Source of the DNA: Flammeovirgaceae bacterium
Lineage (GTDB): Bacteria > Bacteroidota > Bacteroidia > Cytophagales > Cyclobacteriaceae
Length of the DNA stretch: 10,130 nucleotides
Direction of reading: 5' to 3'
Assembly: GCA_947457025.1 (NCBI GenBank)
Contig: CANGUI010000043.1
Span: 1 to 10,130, forward strand
The notes under the pieces are model-generated. The model saw only the letters and a program-made list of their open reading frames with translations, was not told the DNA's origin and ran no database searches. This document shows positions 1 through 7,170 of this stretch, piece by piece (the first letter of the stretch is position 1; each line of letters begins with the position of its first letter). Position numbers and translations under genes: made by a program.

Positions 1-1684
1 CAAGGGGGAAACGGTGCCCCTTGAAAATTCATACTTCTATACCACGCGGAAGGACCTCGACTCACTGGTATTCAACGGAGAAAAGGCCGAGTATGAATTC
101 ACCAATCAGCAATTACGTGTCAGCGGGGTACCTTACATTGTTGTGGCAGACGCAAAAATTACTCCGGAAGGTAACGAGATTCTCATTCATGAAAACTCCC
201 GCATCGGAGAACTGACAAATGCCACAATCGTAATAGACACACTCAATGAATATCACCGCCTGACAGATGGCGTGATCACCATCATATCGCGGAAGGAGTT
301 TTCAGGCCATGCCACGTACCAGTTTGTGAATGCCGTAAATGACACCTTTGCAATTAAGATGACAGATTTTCATCTGGAAGCATTAACCGAAGCGGGTAAG
401 GGCAAACGAACCGAAAAAACGTCTATCGCGCTGCAACAAACAGTTGCCCACGGAGAAGTGACGGAGCAGGATAAGATTCTTATTTCCCCTCGGATTTTCT
501 TCAAGGGAGGAATGGTGCTGTATGCTACCAAGCCGGCCTTGCAGTTGAACGGGTATGTAAAACTTGATCTCAAAAAAATTCCCAATTACAATACCTGGAT
601 CAGGCATAGCCAGAGCGGCGATGAAAAGGAAATCTTTCTTGATTTTGATAATGCCTTAACGGAGGAAGGCCGCCGGGCGGAAGCGGGATTGCACTTCGGT
701 GAAGACAATAGCCTTTATATCACCTTCGTTTCTGAAAAGAAAAATCCTGAGGATGAAGATTTCTTCATGCCGGGCGGCATGCTGTTTTTTGATAAGGAAA
801 CCAATGAATTCAAAATTGAAGATCGGCAGAAGGCAGCGGGCGAAAAGTTGTCAGGAAAAGTATTCGCATACCATGAGGAAAAGCAGGAGGTAAAGTTTGA
901 GGGACCCGTGTCTTTCTTCCGGGAATCGAAAGATTTTTCAATCACAGCAGCTGCGCTGGGATCGGGAAACCTGATCACGAATGATATTAAACTCAACAGC
1001 TTCCTGATGGCAGACCTGGCTACTCCACCCGGAGCATTGGAGCTTCTTGCCGCCCGCTTGACGGAGGTGATCAAAAATGAAAATATACCGGAGGGCCTGG
1101 GAGACCCGACCGAACTATTATACAAGATCGGCGATATTGCCGGCGAACGAGCAGCAAAAGACTACGAACAGAAATCCCTGCAGGGTACAGTTCCGCTGGC
1201 ATTGGTGCCCGGCCTTGCAAAGCCTTTGGTTTTTGCCGATGTAAACCTGAAATGGTCGCAAAAATTCAAAGCGTTTTACAGCGACGGAAACCTGGGCTTG
1301 AGCCACCTGGGGCGTACGGATGTAAACGGCGCCTACGAGGGCTTTATGGAACTCCGCAGAACCGAAGATGGCAGCCCCGTTTTTCATCTGTTTCTGAAGG
1401 CCTCACCCGATGTGTGGTGCTACTTTGGCGTGGAGGATAACCGCCTGATGATCCACTCGTCTATCGGCAACCTGAATGATATGATCTCAAAAAAATCAAA
1501 CGCAGCTAAAGCAAATGCCGGAGATCTGGTGACTATACCCGGAACAGATGAAGAAACACTCACTTTCGTTAACCGCTTCCGCAAAGATTATCTTGGCATC
1601 GAAACACTTTACGACCTTTCCGCAGGGTCAAGTGCGAAAAAGAAAGAAAAGAAAGACACGAAGGAAGAAGACGATGGATTTTGA
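1..1684 (+). CDS. C-terminal part of a large conserved Bacteroidetes protein of unknown function (5' end outside window)
   Basis: The frame is open from base 2, before the first possible start (a GTG at 14), so this is the 3' part of a longer gene; about 560 residues are visible and the stop is TGA at 1682-1684. I recognise no catalytic motif. The visible chain alternates short beta-strand-like stretches with turns and recurring phrases about 40-70 residues apart (for example RVSGVPYIVVADAKI and GHATYQFVNAVNDTFAIK), which suggests a long repetitive beta-rich protein, perhaps OstA/LptA-like or beta-helical. It ends in a very charged Lys/Glu/Asp tail (KKKEKKDTKEEDDGF). From memory, very large proteins with similar phrases are common in Cytophagales and are annotated as hypothetical; an envelope location is inferred, since any signal peptide would lie upstream of the window. 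The next gene on the same strand starts 158 bases later, so co-transcription is uncertain. The coding call is firm; the function is unknown. Confidence 0.85.
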   Translation, partial: KGETVPLENSYFYTTRKDLDSLVFNGEKAEYEFTNQQLRVSGVPYIVVADAKITPEGNEILIHENSRIGELTNATIVIDTLNEYHRLTDGVITIISRKEFSGHATYQFVNAVNDTFAIKMTDFHLEALTEAGKGKRTEKTSIALQQTVAHGEVTEQDKILISPRIFFKGGMVLYATKPALQLNGYVKLDLKKIPNYNTWIRHSQSGDEKEIFLDFDNALTEEGRRAEAGLHFGEDNSLYITFVSEKKNPEDEDFFMPGGMLFFDKETNEFKIEDRQKAAGEKLSGKVFAYHEEKQEVKFEGPVSFFRESKDFSITAAALGSGNLITNDIKLNSFLMADLATPPGALELLAARLTEVIKNENIPEGLGDPTELLYKIGDIAGERAAKDYEQKSLQGTVPLALVPGLAKPLVFADVNLKWSQKFKAFYSDGNLGLSHLGRTDVNGAYEGFMELRRTEDGSPVFHLFLKASPDVWCYFGVEDNRLMIHSSIGNLNDMISKKSNAAKANAGDLVTIPGTDEETLTFVNRFRKDYLGIETLYDLSAGSSAKKKEKKDTKEEDDGF

Positions 1685-1842
1685 CGCCTTTCTGCCGGCA
1701 GTATCTCATATTTACGATTCACCTTTTTGTGCAGTCTTCCGTACATGCCTTTTTCAAGCTCATCCCTGATTGAAGTTCATCTTTTTGCGGGAAATGAAGC
1801 CCAGGCTCAAACATTTTCGGCCAGATCCGCTTTACTCTATCC

Positions 1843-2886
1843 ATGGACATAACCCCCGATCGTTTGGATCGCTTACGTCTCGTGCCTGATCCGGCTGCAG
1901 ATCAGCTCGTGAGCGAATGTTTTGCTGCAGACCGGGCCGCGAGGTTGTATCAGGTTTTGCAACAACCCTTTCCGTTACTACAGCCCGGTGCTGAACCTGT
2001 TGCGGCGTTCTTACTCAGCGTTCGGGCTTGTCCCGATTGGCTGAACCAAGATCTGCTGCGGCGCGGGCATTCTGTTTTTCAGGCTCACACCGCACCGATC
2101 ATGGGGATACTGGGATCTTTCTCACTGCCGTTTTGCTATGCAGCCGCCCCCGGTAATAAAGCTCTCTACCTGTCAGACAAAATGCGGAAAGCCCCGGGCA
2201 AGAGGCTTTTAGACACGGCCCGTTTTGTGCAGGCTGTTTGCCAGTCGGGAGGTACCGAAGCCTTCACCTACGCTGTTAACCGCACGCGCCTGATCCATGC
2301 CATAGCCCGCTGGCATTTGCATGCACGCGGGTGGAATCAGGCGTGGGGTGAGCCTATCAATCAGGAAGATATGGCCGGCACCAACCTCGCCTTCTCGTAT
2401 CTGGTTTTGCTGGGTTTACAGCAGTCGGGTGTTACGCTCTCAGTCAAAGAAAAGGAGGGCTATCTCCACCTGTGGCGCTTCATCGGTTATGCGTTGCATA
2501 TCGAGGAAGAGCTTCTTCCAGCCGACCTGGCCGGAGCGCGCACGCTCACCAACGTCATCCGCAAACGAAACCTGCAAAAATCTGCCGAAGGAATTGCTCT
2601 TACCCGTGAGTTGATTCAATTCTATCAGGAGGTTTCCGGGTCGCGCGATGCCCGCCCGATCGAAGCGCAGCTTGCCTGGTATCTCGGGCCAGAGGTTGCC
2701 GGCTTTCTCGGAATCGAAGTATCACCAAGTGCTTACCGCTGGGTGAATTTCGTACAACAGTGCAATACACTCGGGCGGCTACTTGACCGTCCACTGCCCG
2801 GGCTTGATCCCTTTGCCCGGCTGCAGACCGCCTTTCTGCGCCAGTCAGGGAAAGATGCTGCCGGCTCTATGGTTTTTAAGAAGTAA
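1843..2886 (+). CDS. Oxygenase MpaB family protein (DUF2236, latex-clearing-protein-like)
   Basis: This 347-residue protein matches the DUF2236 / MpaB / rubber-oxygenase fold, whose studied members (Lcp) are b-type haem enzymes that cleave double bonds of polyisoprene; the substrate here is unknown. Visible signatures: R120-x3-T124 (RLLDT), then R149-x2-H152-x3-R156 in NRTRLIHAIARWH, spaced like Arg164/Thr168 and Arg195/His198/Arg202 of Lcp from Streptomyces K30 (numbers from memory), where His198 binds the haem. After these come the typical WGEPINQEDMAGTNLAFS (168-185) and HLWRFIGYALHIEEELLP (209-226). The distal Lys of Lcp (between Arg164 and Thr168) corresponds to Asp123 here. I see no signal peptide or Tat motif, so it is probably cytoplasmic, unlike secreted Lcp. 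The ATG at 1843 is the first start after an in-frame TGA at 1795. Family assignment is strong; haem binding and reaction are inferred. Confidence 0.85.
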   Translation: MDITPDRLDRLRLVPDPAADQLVSECFAADRAARLYQVLQQPFPLLQPGAEPVAAFLLSVRACPDWLNQDLLRRGHSVFQAHTAPIMGILGSFSLPFCYAAAPGNKALYLSDKMRKAPGKRLLDTARFVQAVCQSGGTEAFTYAVNRTRLIHAIARWHLHARGWNQAWGEPINQEDMAGTNLAFSYLVLLGLQQSGVTLSVKEKEGYLHLWRFIGYALHIEEELLPADLAGARTLTNVIRKRNLQKSAEGIALTRELIQFYQEVSGSRDARPIEAQLAWYLGPEVAGFLGIEVSPSAYRWVNFVQQCNTLGRLLDRPLPGLDPFARLQTAFLRQSGKDAAGSMVFKK

Positions 2887-2918
2887 TTTTTTTGCGCAAT
2901 TTTCGTTCTCATTGCGTT

Positions 2919-3737
2919 ATGAAACGGATCGTTTTTGCCGCCCTTATCCTCCTTGCGGTCTGTGCACATGCACAACAGCGGGAGCCTTTTGGCAAAGAGG
3001 ATACTTTTACGTTTGAAACTGACAAGCCGTTTAAATTACTGGAGTTGATGCAGGAGGACGCTGCCCCCATCCCCACCAAGAAAAAAAAACCGCGCAAAAA
3101 AATATTCTACGGCATCAAGACCCGAAAGTTATTCACCCGCAGAGGGAGTGGCGAGCGGATCGTGGTAGAGTTATTCTTCGGCCTGAAGAGGCCTCAGGCG
3201 CCTACACCTTTCGTGAGGGACATTTACTGGTATGATTTCCGGCGTGCGGAAGTGCGCAAAACGGGTTATGACCCAAAAAACGGGGTACTGCTTCATGGCC
3301 CCTACAAAAAAATGCAGAACGAGGTGGTACTGGAAGAGGGCATCTTCTACCTTGGGGCAAAGCATGGCCGCTGGATGAAGCACGACCGCAATGACCTGCT
3401 CGAAGACAAAGAAAAATATTACAAAGGATGGCCAAAGGAATCCATCGTTACCTACTACGATCCGGTGGAACGTAAAAAAGTAAAAGAAATGATTCCGGTG
3501 GAATACAATGAACGGGAGGGCTACTACGTGATGTATCACGAAAATGGCAAAGTATCCGTTACCGGCGAATACCGGTTCAACGAGCGCATTGGCGACTGGA
3601 CTGAATTCTATCCGAACGGAAAAAGAAAGAAAGTAATCGCCTACACGAAAGAGGCTTTTGAAGATGTGCGTCCGTTTGTACGCCGGGAATGGGATCTACA
3701 GGGGCGCGAGATCTATACCAACAATAAGGGTCAGTAA
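2919..3737 (+). CDS. Secreted MORN-variant (YwqK-like) repeat protein of unknown function
   Basis: The chosen ATG at 2919 gives 272 residues and places a clean signal peptide at the N-terminus (MKRIVFAALILLAVCAHA, cut likely before QQ); an in-frame TTG at 2892 would add nine residues before it and is less likely. LAVC is a poor lipobox (Val before Cys), so export by signal peptidase I to the periplasm or outside is favoured over a lipoprotein. After a Lys-rich linker (residues 54-61, KKKKPRKK) come Tyr/Trp/Gly-rich short repeats: LHGPYKKM (125-132), KHGRWMKHD (148-156), YYVMYHENGKVSVTGEY (202-218) and GDWTEFYPNGKRKK (225-238). The last two are typical MORN-variant units, as found in YwqK-type proteins. 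That family name refers to a putative antitoxin, but no toxin gene is adjacent, so a structural or binding role is as likely. The stop overlaps the 3' end of the convergent yraN gene by 7 bases. Confidence 0.8.
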   Translation: MKRIVFAALILLAVCAHAQQREPFGKEDTFTFETDKPFKLLELMQEDAAPIPTKKKKPRKKIFYGIKTRKLFTRRGSGERIVVELFFGLKRPQAPTPFVRDIYWYDFRRAEVRKTGYDPKNGVLLHGPYKKMQNEVVLEEGIFYLGAKHGRWMKHDRNDLLEDKEKYYKGWPKESIVTYYDPVERKKVKEMIPVEYNEREGYYVMYHENGKVSVTGEYRFNERIGDWTEFYPNGKRKKVIAYTKEAFEDVRPFVRREWDLQGREIYTNNKGQ

Positions 3738-4081
3738 AACGCATCCTCGAAGTGCTCAATGGAAACGACGGGGCCCAGCGTAACAGCAATCACATCGTAG
3801 CGCACCTGCCCCGGCCACTGGCTCTGCTCCAGGTAGTGGGCGGCCGTCGTGAGCACCATCTTCTTTTTCTTCTCCGTTACAAATTCCTCAGGAAAACCAA
3901 ATGCCAAAGACGAGCGGGTCTTCACCTCCACAAACACCAGCCAGTTCCCGCGTTCGGCAATGAGATCAATTTCTCCCCTTTTGTAACGCCAATTGCACGC
4001 ACGCAGGCTATAGCCCTGCGCCTGCAGAAACGCCGCAGCCTGCTGCTCACCGGCCTCCCCTCTTTTGATTTTCGTGTGCAC
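3731..4081 (-). CDS. yraN: YraN family protein (UPF0102), predicted PD-(D/E)xK endonuclease-like fold
   Basis: This 116-residue protein has the whole YraN/UPF0102 pattern: an N-terminal GEAGEQQAAAFLQAQGY, then NWRYKRGEIDLIAERGNWLVFVEVKTRSS with the putative nuclease residues Glu37, Asp39, Glu52 and Lys54 (GEIDLI ... VEVKTR), followed by FGFPEEFVTEKK and RYDVIAV. The fold resembles Holliday-junction resolvases, but the cellular role of the family is not settled. The start is taken as the GTG at 4081-4079, because it gives the usual family length and N-terminus and no ATG lies in frame nearby. The frame stays open upstream to about 4405, but that part is antisense to the isomerase gene and does not resemble the family. 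The gene is divergent from the isomerase (85-base gap) and convergent with the MORN-like gene. Function in vivo is unknown; the family call is secure. Confidence 0.92.
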   Translation of the reverse strand: MHTKIKRGEAGEQQAAAFLQAQGYSLRACNWRYKRGEIDLIAERGNWLVFVEVKTRSSLAFGFPEEFVTEKKKKMVLTTAAHYLEQSQWPGQVRYDVIAVTLGPVVSIEHFEDAFY

Positions 4082-4136
4082 GCGCCTACCTTTGACGCTC
4101 CAAGTTACAGATGAAAATGCGGTTTCATTGAACCGT

Positions 4137-4148
4137 GTTACGTGTAAC
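4137..4148. promoter_or_regulatory. Small dyad (GTTAC-GT-GTAAC) in the divergent yraN / isomerase promoter gap
   Basis: The 85-base gap between the two divergent starts (4082-4166) must hold both promoters. It contains a 12-base inverted repeat, GTTAC, two bases, GTAAC, lying 18 bases before the isomerase ATG. On the minus strand a TAACTTG stretch (4107-4101) lies 19 bases before the yraN GTG and differs from the Bacteroidetes -7 consensus by one missing T. No convincing -33 element was found for either gene. The dyad could be an operator or chance. Confidence 0.25.
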
Positions 4149-4166
4149 TCGGAAATCAACAATACC

Positions 4167-5165
4167 ATGAAAAAACTACTTGAGGGATTTACGCGCCAGT
4201 TGGGTGACGCCCTGCGTATTGGCCAGGCCGTAGATCTGGTCCGGCCCGGCAGCGATATACGCAACATTCTCATAACCGGAATGGGCGGCTCGGGGATTGG
4301 CGCAAATCTGGTCGAGGCCCTCACCTTCGGCCGTGTGCCGATTCCCATTACCGTGAGCAAAGGGTATAACATCCCCCAGTTTGTAAGTCCGCATACGCTG
4401 TTCATTGCCTGCTCCTACAGTGGCGATACGGAAGAAACATTGGCGGCCGTTCAAAAAGCGATGCTCAAACGCGCCCATATCATCTGCATCACCAGCGGAG
4501 GCCGCATGCTCGAGCTGGCAAAAGAATATAACCTGTTCTGGATTCAGATCCCCGGAGGCACCAAATCGCCGCGTGGGATGTTATCGTACATGATGATCTC
4601 CCTGCTGTATGCATTGTACCACACGAATCTCATCGGGGCTGCCTTCATCAAAGAGACCGAAAACGCCATCGAATACCTGGACCGTGGAGAAAAGGCGATT
4701 CAGGCTGAGGCCGAACTGATCGCCAAGAAACTTAAGGGTAAGCTTCCGATGATCTATTGCGATGGCCGCCTGCACGCCATGGCCACCCGCTTCCAAAACC
4801 AGTTGAATGAAAATGCGAAGCAACTGGTCCACGTGAACACGTTCCCGGAACTGAACCATAATGAAATCGAAGGGTGGCGCTTTCCGGAACCCCTCCTGCC
4901 CCAGTTGCAGGTGGTGTACCTCTACAGCGATCACGACCACGAGCGTGTGGAGAAGCGCATGGAAATATGCCGCGAAATTTTCGAGAAGCGCTCCAATACA
5001 ATCATCGACATTGTAGCGGAAGGCGCTTCTTTGCTTGAACAATTTTACTACCTCATTCACCTGACCGATTGGATCTCGTATTTCCTCGCGAAAGAAAACG
5101 GGGTTGACCCGGATGTGATCGGTGCCGAAGATTTTGTCAAAGAAGAACTTGCGAAGTTGAAGTGA
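4167..5165 (+). CDS. Bifunctional phosphoglucose/phosphomannose isomerase (SIS domain)
   Basis: The protein (332 residues) belongs to the SIS-domain PGI/PMI family, first described in archaea, which interconverts glucose-6-P or mannose-6-P with fructose-6-P in the cytoplasm. Visible motifs are ITGMGGSGIGANL (36-48, sugar-phosphate loop), ACSYSGDTEET (81-91), CITSGG (107-112), SPRGMLSYM (134-142) and the family hallmark PELNHNEIEGW (227-237). Glu215 and His231 are 16 residues apart, as are catalytic Glu203 and His219 of the Pyrobaculum enzyme (numbers from memory). Thr300 in LIHLTDW may match the threonine linked to mannose-6-P use. The ATG at 4167 was chosen because the frame upstream (to 4065) overlaps yraN and lacks family sequence. 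Its stop overlaps the GTG of lipB, suggesting translational coupling. It could supply hexose phosphates for glycolysis or for GDP-mannose and cell-surface sugars. Confidence 0.92.
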   Translation: MKKLLEGFTRQLGDALRIGQAVDLVRPGSDIRNILITGMGGSGIGANLVEALTFGRVPIPITVSKGYNIPQFVSPHTLFIACSYSGDTEETLAAVQKAMLKRAHIICITSGGRMLELAKEYNLFWIQIPGGTKSPRGMLSYMMISLLYALYHTNLIGAAFIKETENAIEYLDRGEKAIQAEAELIAKKLKGKLPMIYCDGRLHAMATRFQNQLNENAKQLVHVNTFPELNHNEIEGWRFPEPLLPQLQVVYLYSDHDHERVEKRMEICREIFEKRSNTIIDIVAEGASLLEQFYYLIHLTDWISYFLAKENGVDPDVIGAEDFVKEELAKLK

Positions 5166-5896
5166 ACGCAAAGCCAAATCGAGCGGTAACATGCATTGAC
5201 CTGGGCCTGATCGACTATCGGCAAGCGTGGGATTATCAAACCCGGCTGTTCGATGCGACACTGAAAATCAAGACTGAAAACCGGACCCGACCGGAGGCCG
5301 AGCAGATCGCAACACCCAACTATTTGCTTTTTTGCCAGCACCCCCACGTCTTTACGCTCGGCAAAAGCGGCGATGCCCGCCATCTGTTACTGCCTCCCGA
5401 TCAGCTGCCCTCCATCGGGGCCTCGTACTACGCCATCAACCGCGGAGGCGATATCACATATCACGGCCCGGGCCAGTTGGTGGTGTACCCGATTCTGGAT
5501 TTGGAAAATTTCTTTACGGACATCCATCGCTATATGCGGGTGCTGGAAGAATCGGTCATCGCAACGATGGCCGAATTTGGCGTGGCCGGAGACCGCATTC
5601 CCGGCCTCACAGGCGTGTGGTTGGGCGCGGGGCACGAAGCACGGAAAATCTGCGCTCTCGGCGTCAAAACCAGCCGCTGGGTAACCCTGCACGGGCTGGC
5701 CTTCAACATCAATACCGATCTGTCATATTTCAACTACATCGTTCCCTGCGGCATCGCCGATAAGGCCGTCACCTCACTCGCTCAGGAGATCGGCCACCCG
5801 GTGGATTTCAAATTGGCTCAGAGCAAAACCCGGCAACACCTCATCACCCTGTTTGGCATGCAGCCGATTACCGAATCAGCAGCCATCCTGCAATAA
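5162..5896 (+). CDS. lipB: Octanoyltransferase LipB (lipoate biosynthesis)
   Basis: LipB moves octanoyl groups from octanoyl-ACP to the lipoyl domains of 2-oxoacid dehydrogenases and the glycine cleavage H protein, the first step of lipoate assembly before LipA. This 244-residue protein shows the full family pattern: FTLGKSGDARHLL (64-76), NRGGDITYHGPGQLVVYPILDL (93-114), GLTGVW (148-153), KICALGVKTSRWVTLHGLAFNINTDL (162-187) and IVPCGI (193-198). The catalytic pair is Lys162 and Cys196; their 34-residue spacing equals that of Lys135/Cys169 in E. coli LipB. The start is a GTG at 5162 inside the isomerase stop region (4-base overlap); no in-frame ATG precedes the conserved core, so coupled translation is likely. 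lipA is not in the window. The next gene starts 4 bases after the stop. The call is secure. Confidence 0.97.
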   Translation: MNAKPNRAVTCIDLGLIDYRQAWDYQTRLFDATLKIKTENRTRPEAEQIATPNYLLFCQHPHVFTLGKSGDARHLLLPPDQLPSIGASYYAINRGGDITYHGPGQLVVYPILDLENFFTDIHRYMRVLEESVIATMAEFGVAGDRIPGLTGVWLGAGHEARKICALGVKTSRWVTLHGLAFNINTDLSYFNYIVPCGIADKAVTSLAQEIGHPVDFKLAQSKTRQHLITLFGMQPITESAAILQ

Positions 5897-5900
5897 ACGA

Positions 5901-6305
5901 ATGAAACAAGATATTCTCATCCCTGAAGTTAAGCACGTAACCGTGGCCGTCGTGCGCGAACGTGATTTGCTGAACAAAGAAGAATGGAAAGTGTACCTCC
6001 TCAACAAGAATGACCATCCCATTGACAATACGCTTGTCAGCAGCAAAGGCTATGGTGAAAAAGACGGAGAACCGCAACGCACGTCTATCCTGCGGCACTT
6101 CCTGCAAACTGTTCCCGCCCACGATTCCGTGATCATTGAAACGATTGATCCAGCTGTGTTCCACCTGGCAAATGAATATTGGGTGAGCTACTACATCGGC
6201 CGCGAGATTTACGACAGGCGGTTTGTCTTTGTGCCGGGCACCATTTGCGAGGCGAATCTGAGGTTTATCCCCGAGTTGGAAAAAGAAGGAGTGCTGCATT
6301 CCTAG
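5901..6305 (+). CDS. Conserved protein of unknown function downstream of lipB (134 aa)
   Basis: The ATG at 5901, four bases after the lipB stop, gives a compact 134-residue soluble protein without signal peptide or membrane segment. An in-frame extension back to 5853 would overlap lipB and is not needed. The sequence reads as one small alpha/beta domain: IPEVKHVTVAVVRERDLLNKEEWKVYLLNKN in the N-terminal third, a conserved-looking SSKGYGEKDGEPQRTSILRHF (residues 48-68), then FHLANEYWVSYYIGREIYDRRFVFVPGTI (89-117). The GYGEKDG turn and the aromatic YWVSYYIG/RRFVFVPG strands are the parts most likely to be conserved. From memory, similar small proteins occur widely in Bacteroidetes, sometimes with misleading tRNA-synthetase labels. 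Position suggests co-transcription with lipB, but nothing visible links it to lipoate chemistry. No catalytic motif is recognised; the coding call is firm. Confidence 0.82.
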   Translation: MKQDILIPEVKHVTVAVVRERDLLNKEEWKVYLLNKNDHPIDNTLVSSKGYGEKDGEPQRTSILRHFLQTVPAHDSVIIETIDPAVFHLANEYWVSYYIGREIYDRRFVFVPGTICEANLRFIPELEKEGVLHS

Positions 6306-6424
6306 TCGCCCAACCCAGACTCAAATTATACCCCCGGCCGGCAGCAGCACATCTTTTGGTTCGGCCGAATGAGATTTTTATGGTATTTTGCATGATCCCT
6401 TTCTCTTTCAGATAGTAAAAGGTT

Positions 6425-7138
6425 ATGCACCCTGAACTCCGCGAAATCCTCTTCCTCGACATTGAAACCGTTGCACAGGCAGCTCACTATCGGGATTTAT
6501 CCGAGCGCTACAAAACCCACTGGGCCCGCAAGGCAAGTTTCCTCAAGCGCGAACCGCTCCAGAGCGATGAAGACCTCTACCATGAACGGGCCGGCATCTA
6601 TGCCGAATTCGGCCAGGTGGTGTGCGTGGTCGTGGGCAAGCTATTCAACAATGAACAAAAGCAGCTCTGCCTCAAAACAAAAGCGTACTGCTCAACAGAC
6701 GAAGACTCGTTACTGAAAAGTATAAAAGATCTTTTCGAAAAACTCGATCCCGCCAGCCGCCTGTGTGCCCATAACGGAAAGGAATTCGACTACCCCTACC
6801 TCAGCCGCCGCATGCTGATCCGTGGCATTGCCCTGCCCCCCATCCTCAACCTCGCGGGCCGCAAGCCATGGGAAGTACCTCACCTCGACACACTCGAACT
6901 CTGGAAGTTTGGCGACTACAAACATTACACCTCGCTCGATTTACTCGCCACCGTTTTTGAAATTCCCACCAGCAAAGGCGACATGGATGGCAGCCGCGTA
7001 AATCACGTCTATCATCACGACAAGGACCTCGCCAAAATTGCGGATTACTGCACGCGCGACGTGGTGGCGCTCACGCAATTATACCTGCGGATGAAGGGCA
7101 TCAAGCTGATCGAAGAACAAAACATCGTAAAAACGTAA
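6425..7138 (+). CDS. DEDDy-type 3'-5' exonuclease (predicted PolB-like exonuclease family)
   Basis: This 237-residue protein is a free-standing RNase H-fold 3'-5' exonuclease, related to the proofreading domain of family B DNA polymerases. The three exonuclease motifs are intact: Exo I ILFLDIETV with Asp12 and Glu14, Exo II LCAHNGKEFDYPYLSRR with Asp122, and Exo III ADYCTRDVVAL with Tyr208 and Asp212 (YxxxD, hence DEDDy). These acidic residues should bind the two metal ions. No polymerase or helicase domain is attached, so it would act alone or with partners, presumably in DNA or RNA end trimming; the true substrate is unknown. It begins at the ATG at 6425, after a 119-base gap (6306-6424) that probably holds its own promoter; a TATTTTG at 6384-6390 is one T short of the Bacteroidetes -7 consensus. 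rnr follows 47 bases downstream. Confidence 0.88.
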   Translation: MHPELREILFLDIETVAQAAHYRDLSERYKTHWARKASFLKREPLQSDEDLYHERAGIYAEFGQVVCVVVGKLFNNEQKQLCLKTKAYCSTDEDSLLKSIKDLFEKLDPASRLCAHNGKEFDYPYLSRRMLIRGIALPPILNLAGRKPWEVPHLDTLELWKFGDYKHYTSLDLLATVFEIPTSKGDMDGSRVNHVYHHDKDLAKIADYCTRDVVALTQLYLRMKGIKLIEEQNIVKT

Positions 7139-7139
7139 A

Positions 7140-7170
7140 CGGCTGGTGATGGCCTTTTCAGCCGGAAGGC
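7140..7170 (+). other. Two overlapping, mutually exclusive hairpins in the exonuclease-rnr gap
   Basis: The 47-base gap contains a 6-bp stem CGGCTG (7140-7145) / CAGCCG (7159-7164) with a 13-base loop, and a second stem GCCTT (7152-7156) / AAGGC (7166-7170) whose left arm lies in the first loop. They cannot both form as simple hairpins, though a pseudoknot is possible. No T-tract follows, so this is not an obvious intrinsic terminator. The structure ends 15 bases before the rnr ATG. It may be chance. Confidence 0.3.

Noticed and set aside
1692..1701. Perfect 10-base palindrome CTGCCGGCAG just after the first gene, considered as a terminator.
   Set aside because: It has no loop and no following T-tract; at this length a palindrome is expected by chance.
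2884..2894. T-rich stretch after the MpaB stop, considered as a -7 box or terminator for the following gene.
   Set aside because: Spacing does not fit TAnnTTTG, and no stem precedes the T-run.
4065..4166. 34-codon N-terminal extension of the isomerase.
   Set aside because: It overlaps yraN and does not resemble the family, which begins shortly before the GMGGSG loop.
4082..4405. N-terminal extension of yraN up to an ATG at 4405.
   Set aside because: The extension is antisense to the PGI/PMI N-terminus, lies outside the normal YraN length and shows no conservation pattern; the GTG at 4081 gives the usual family start.
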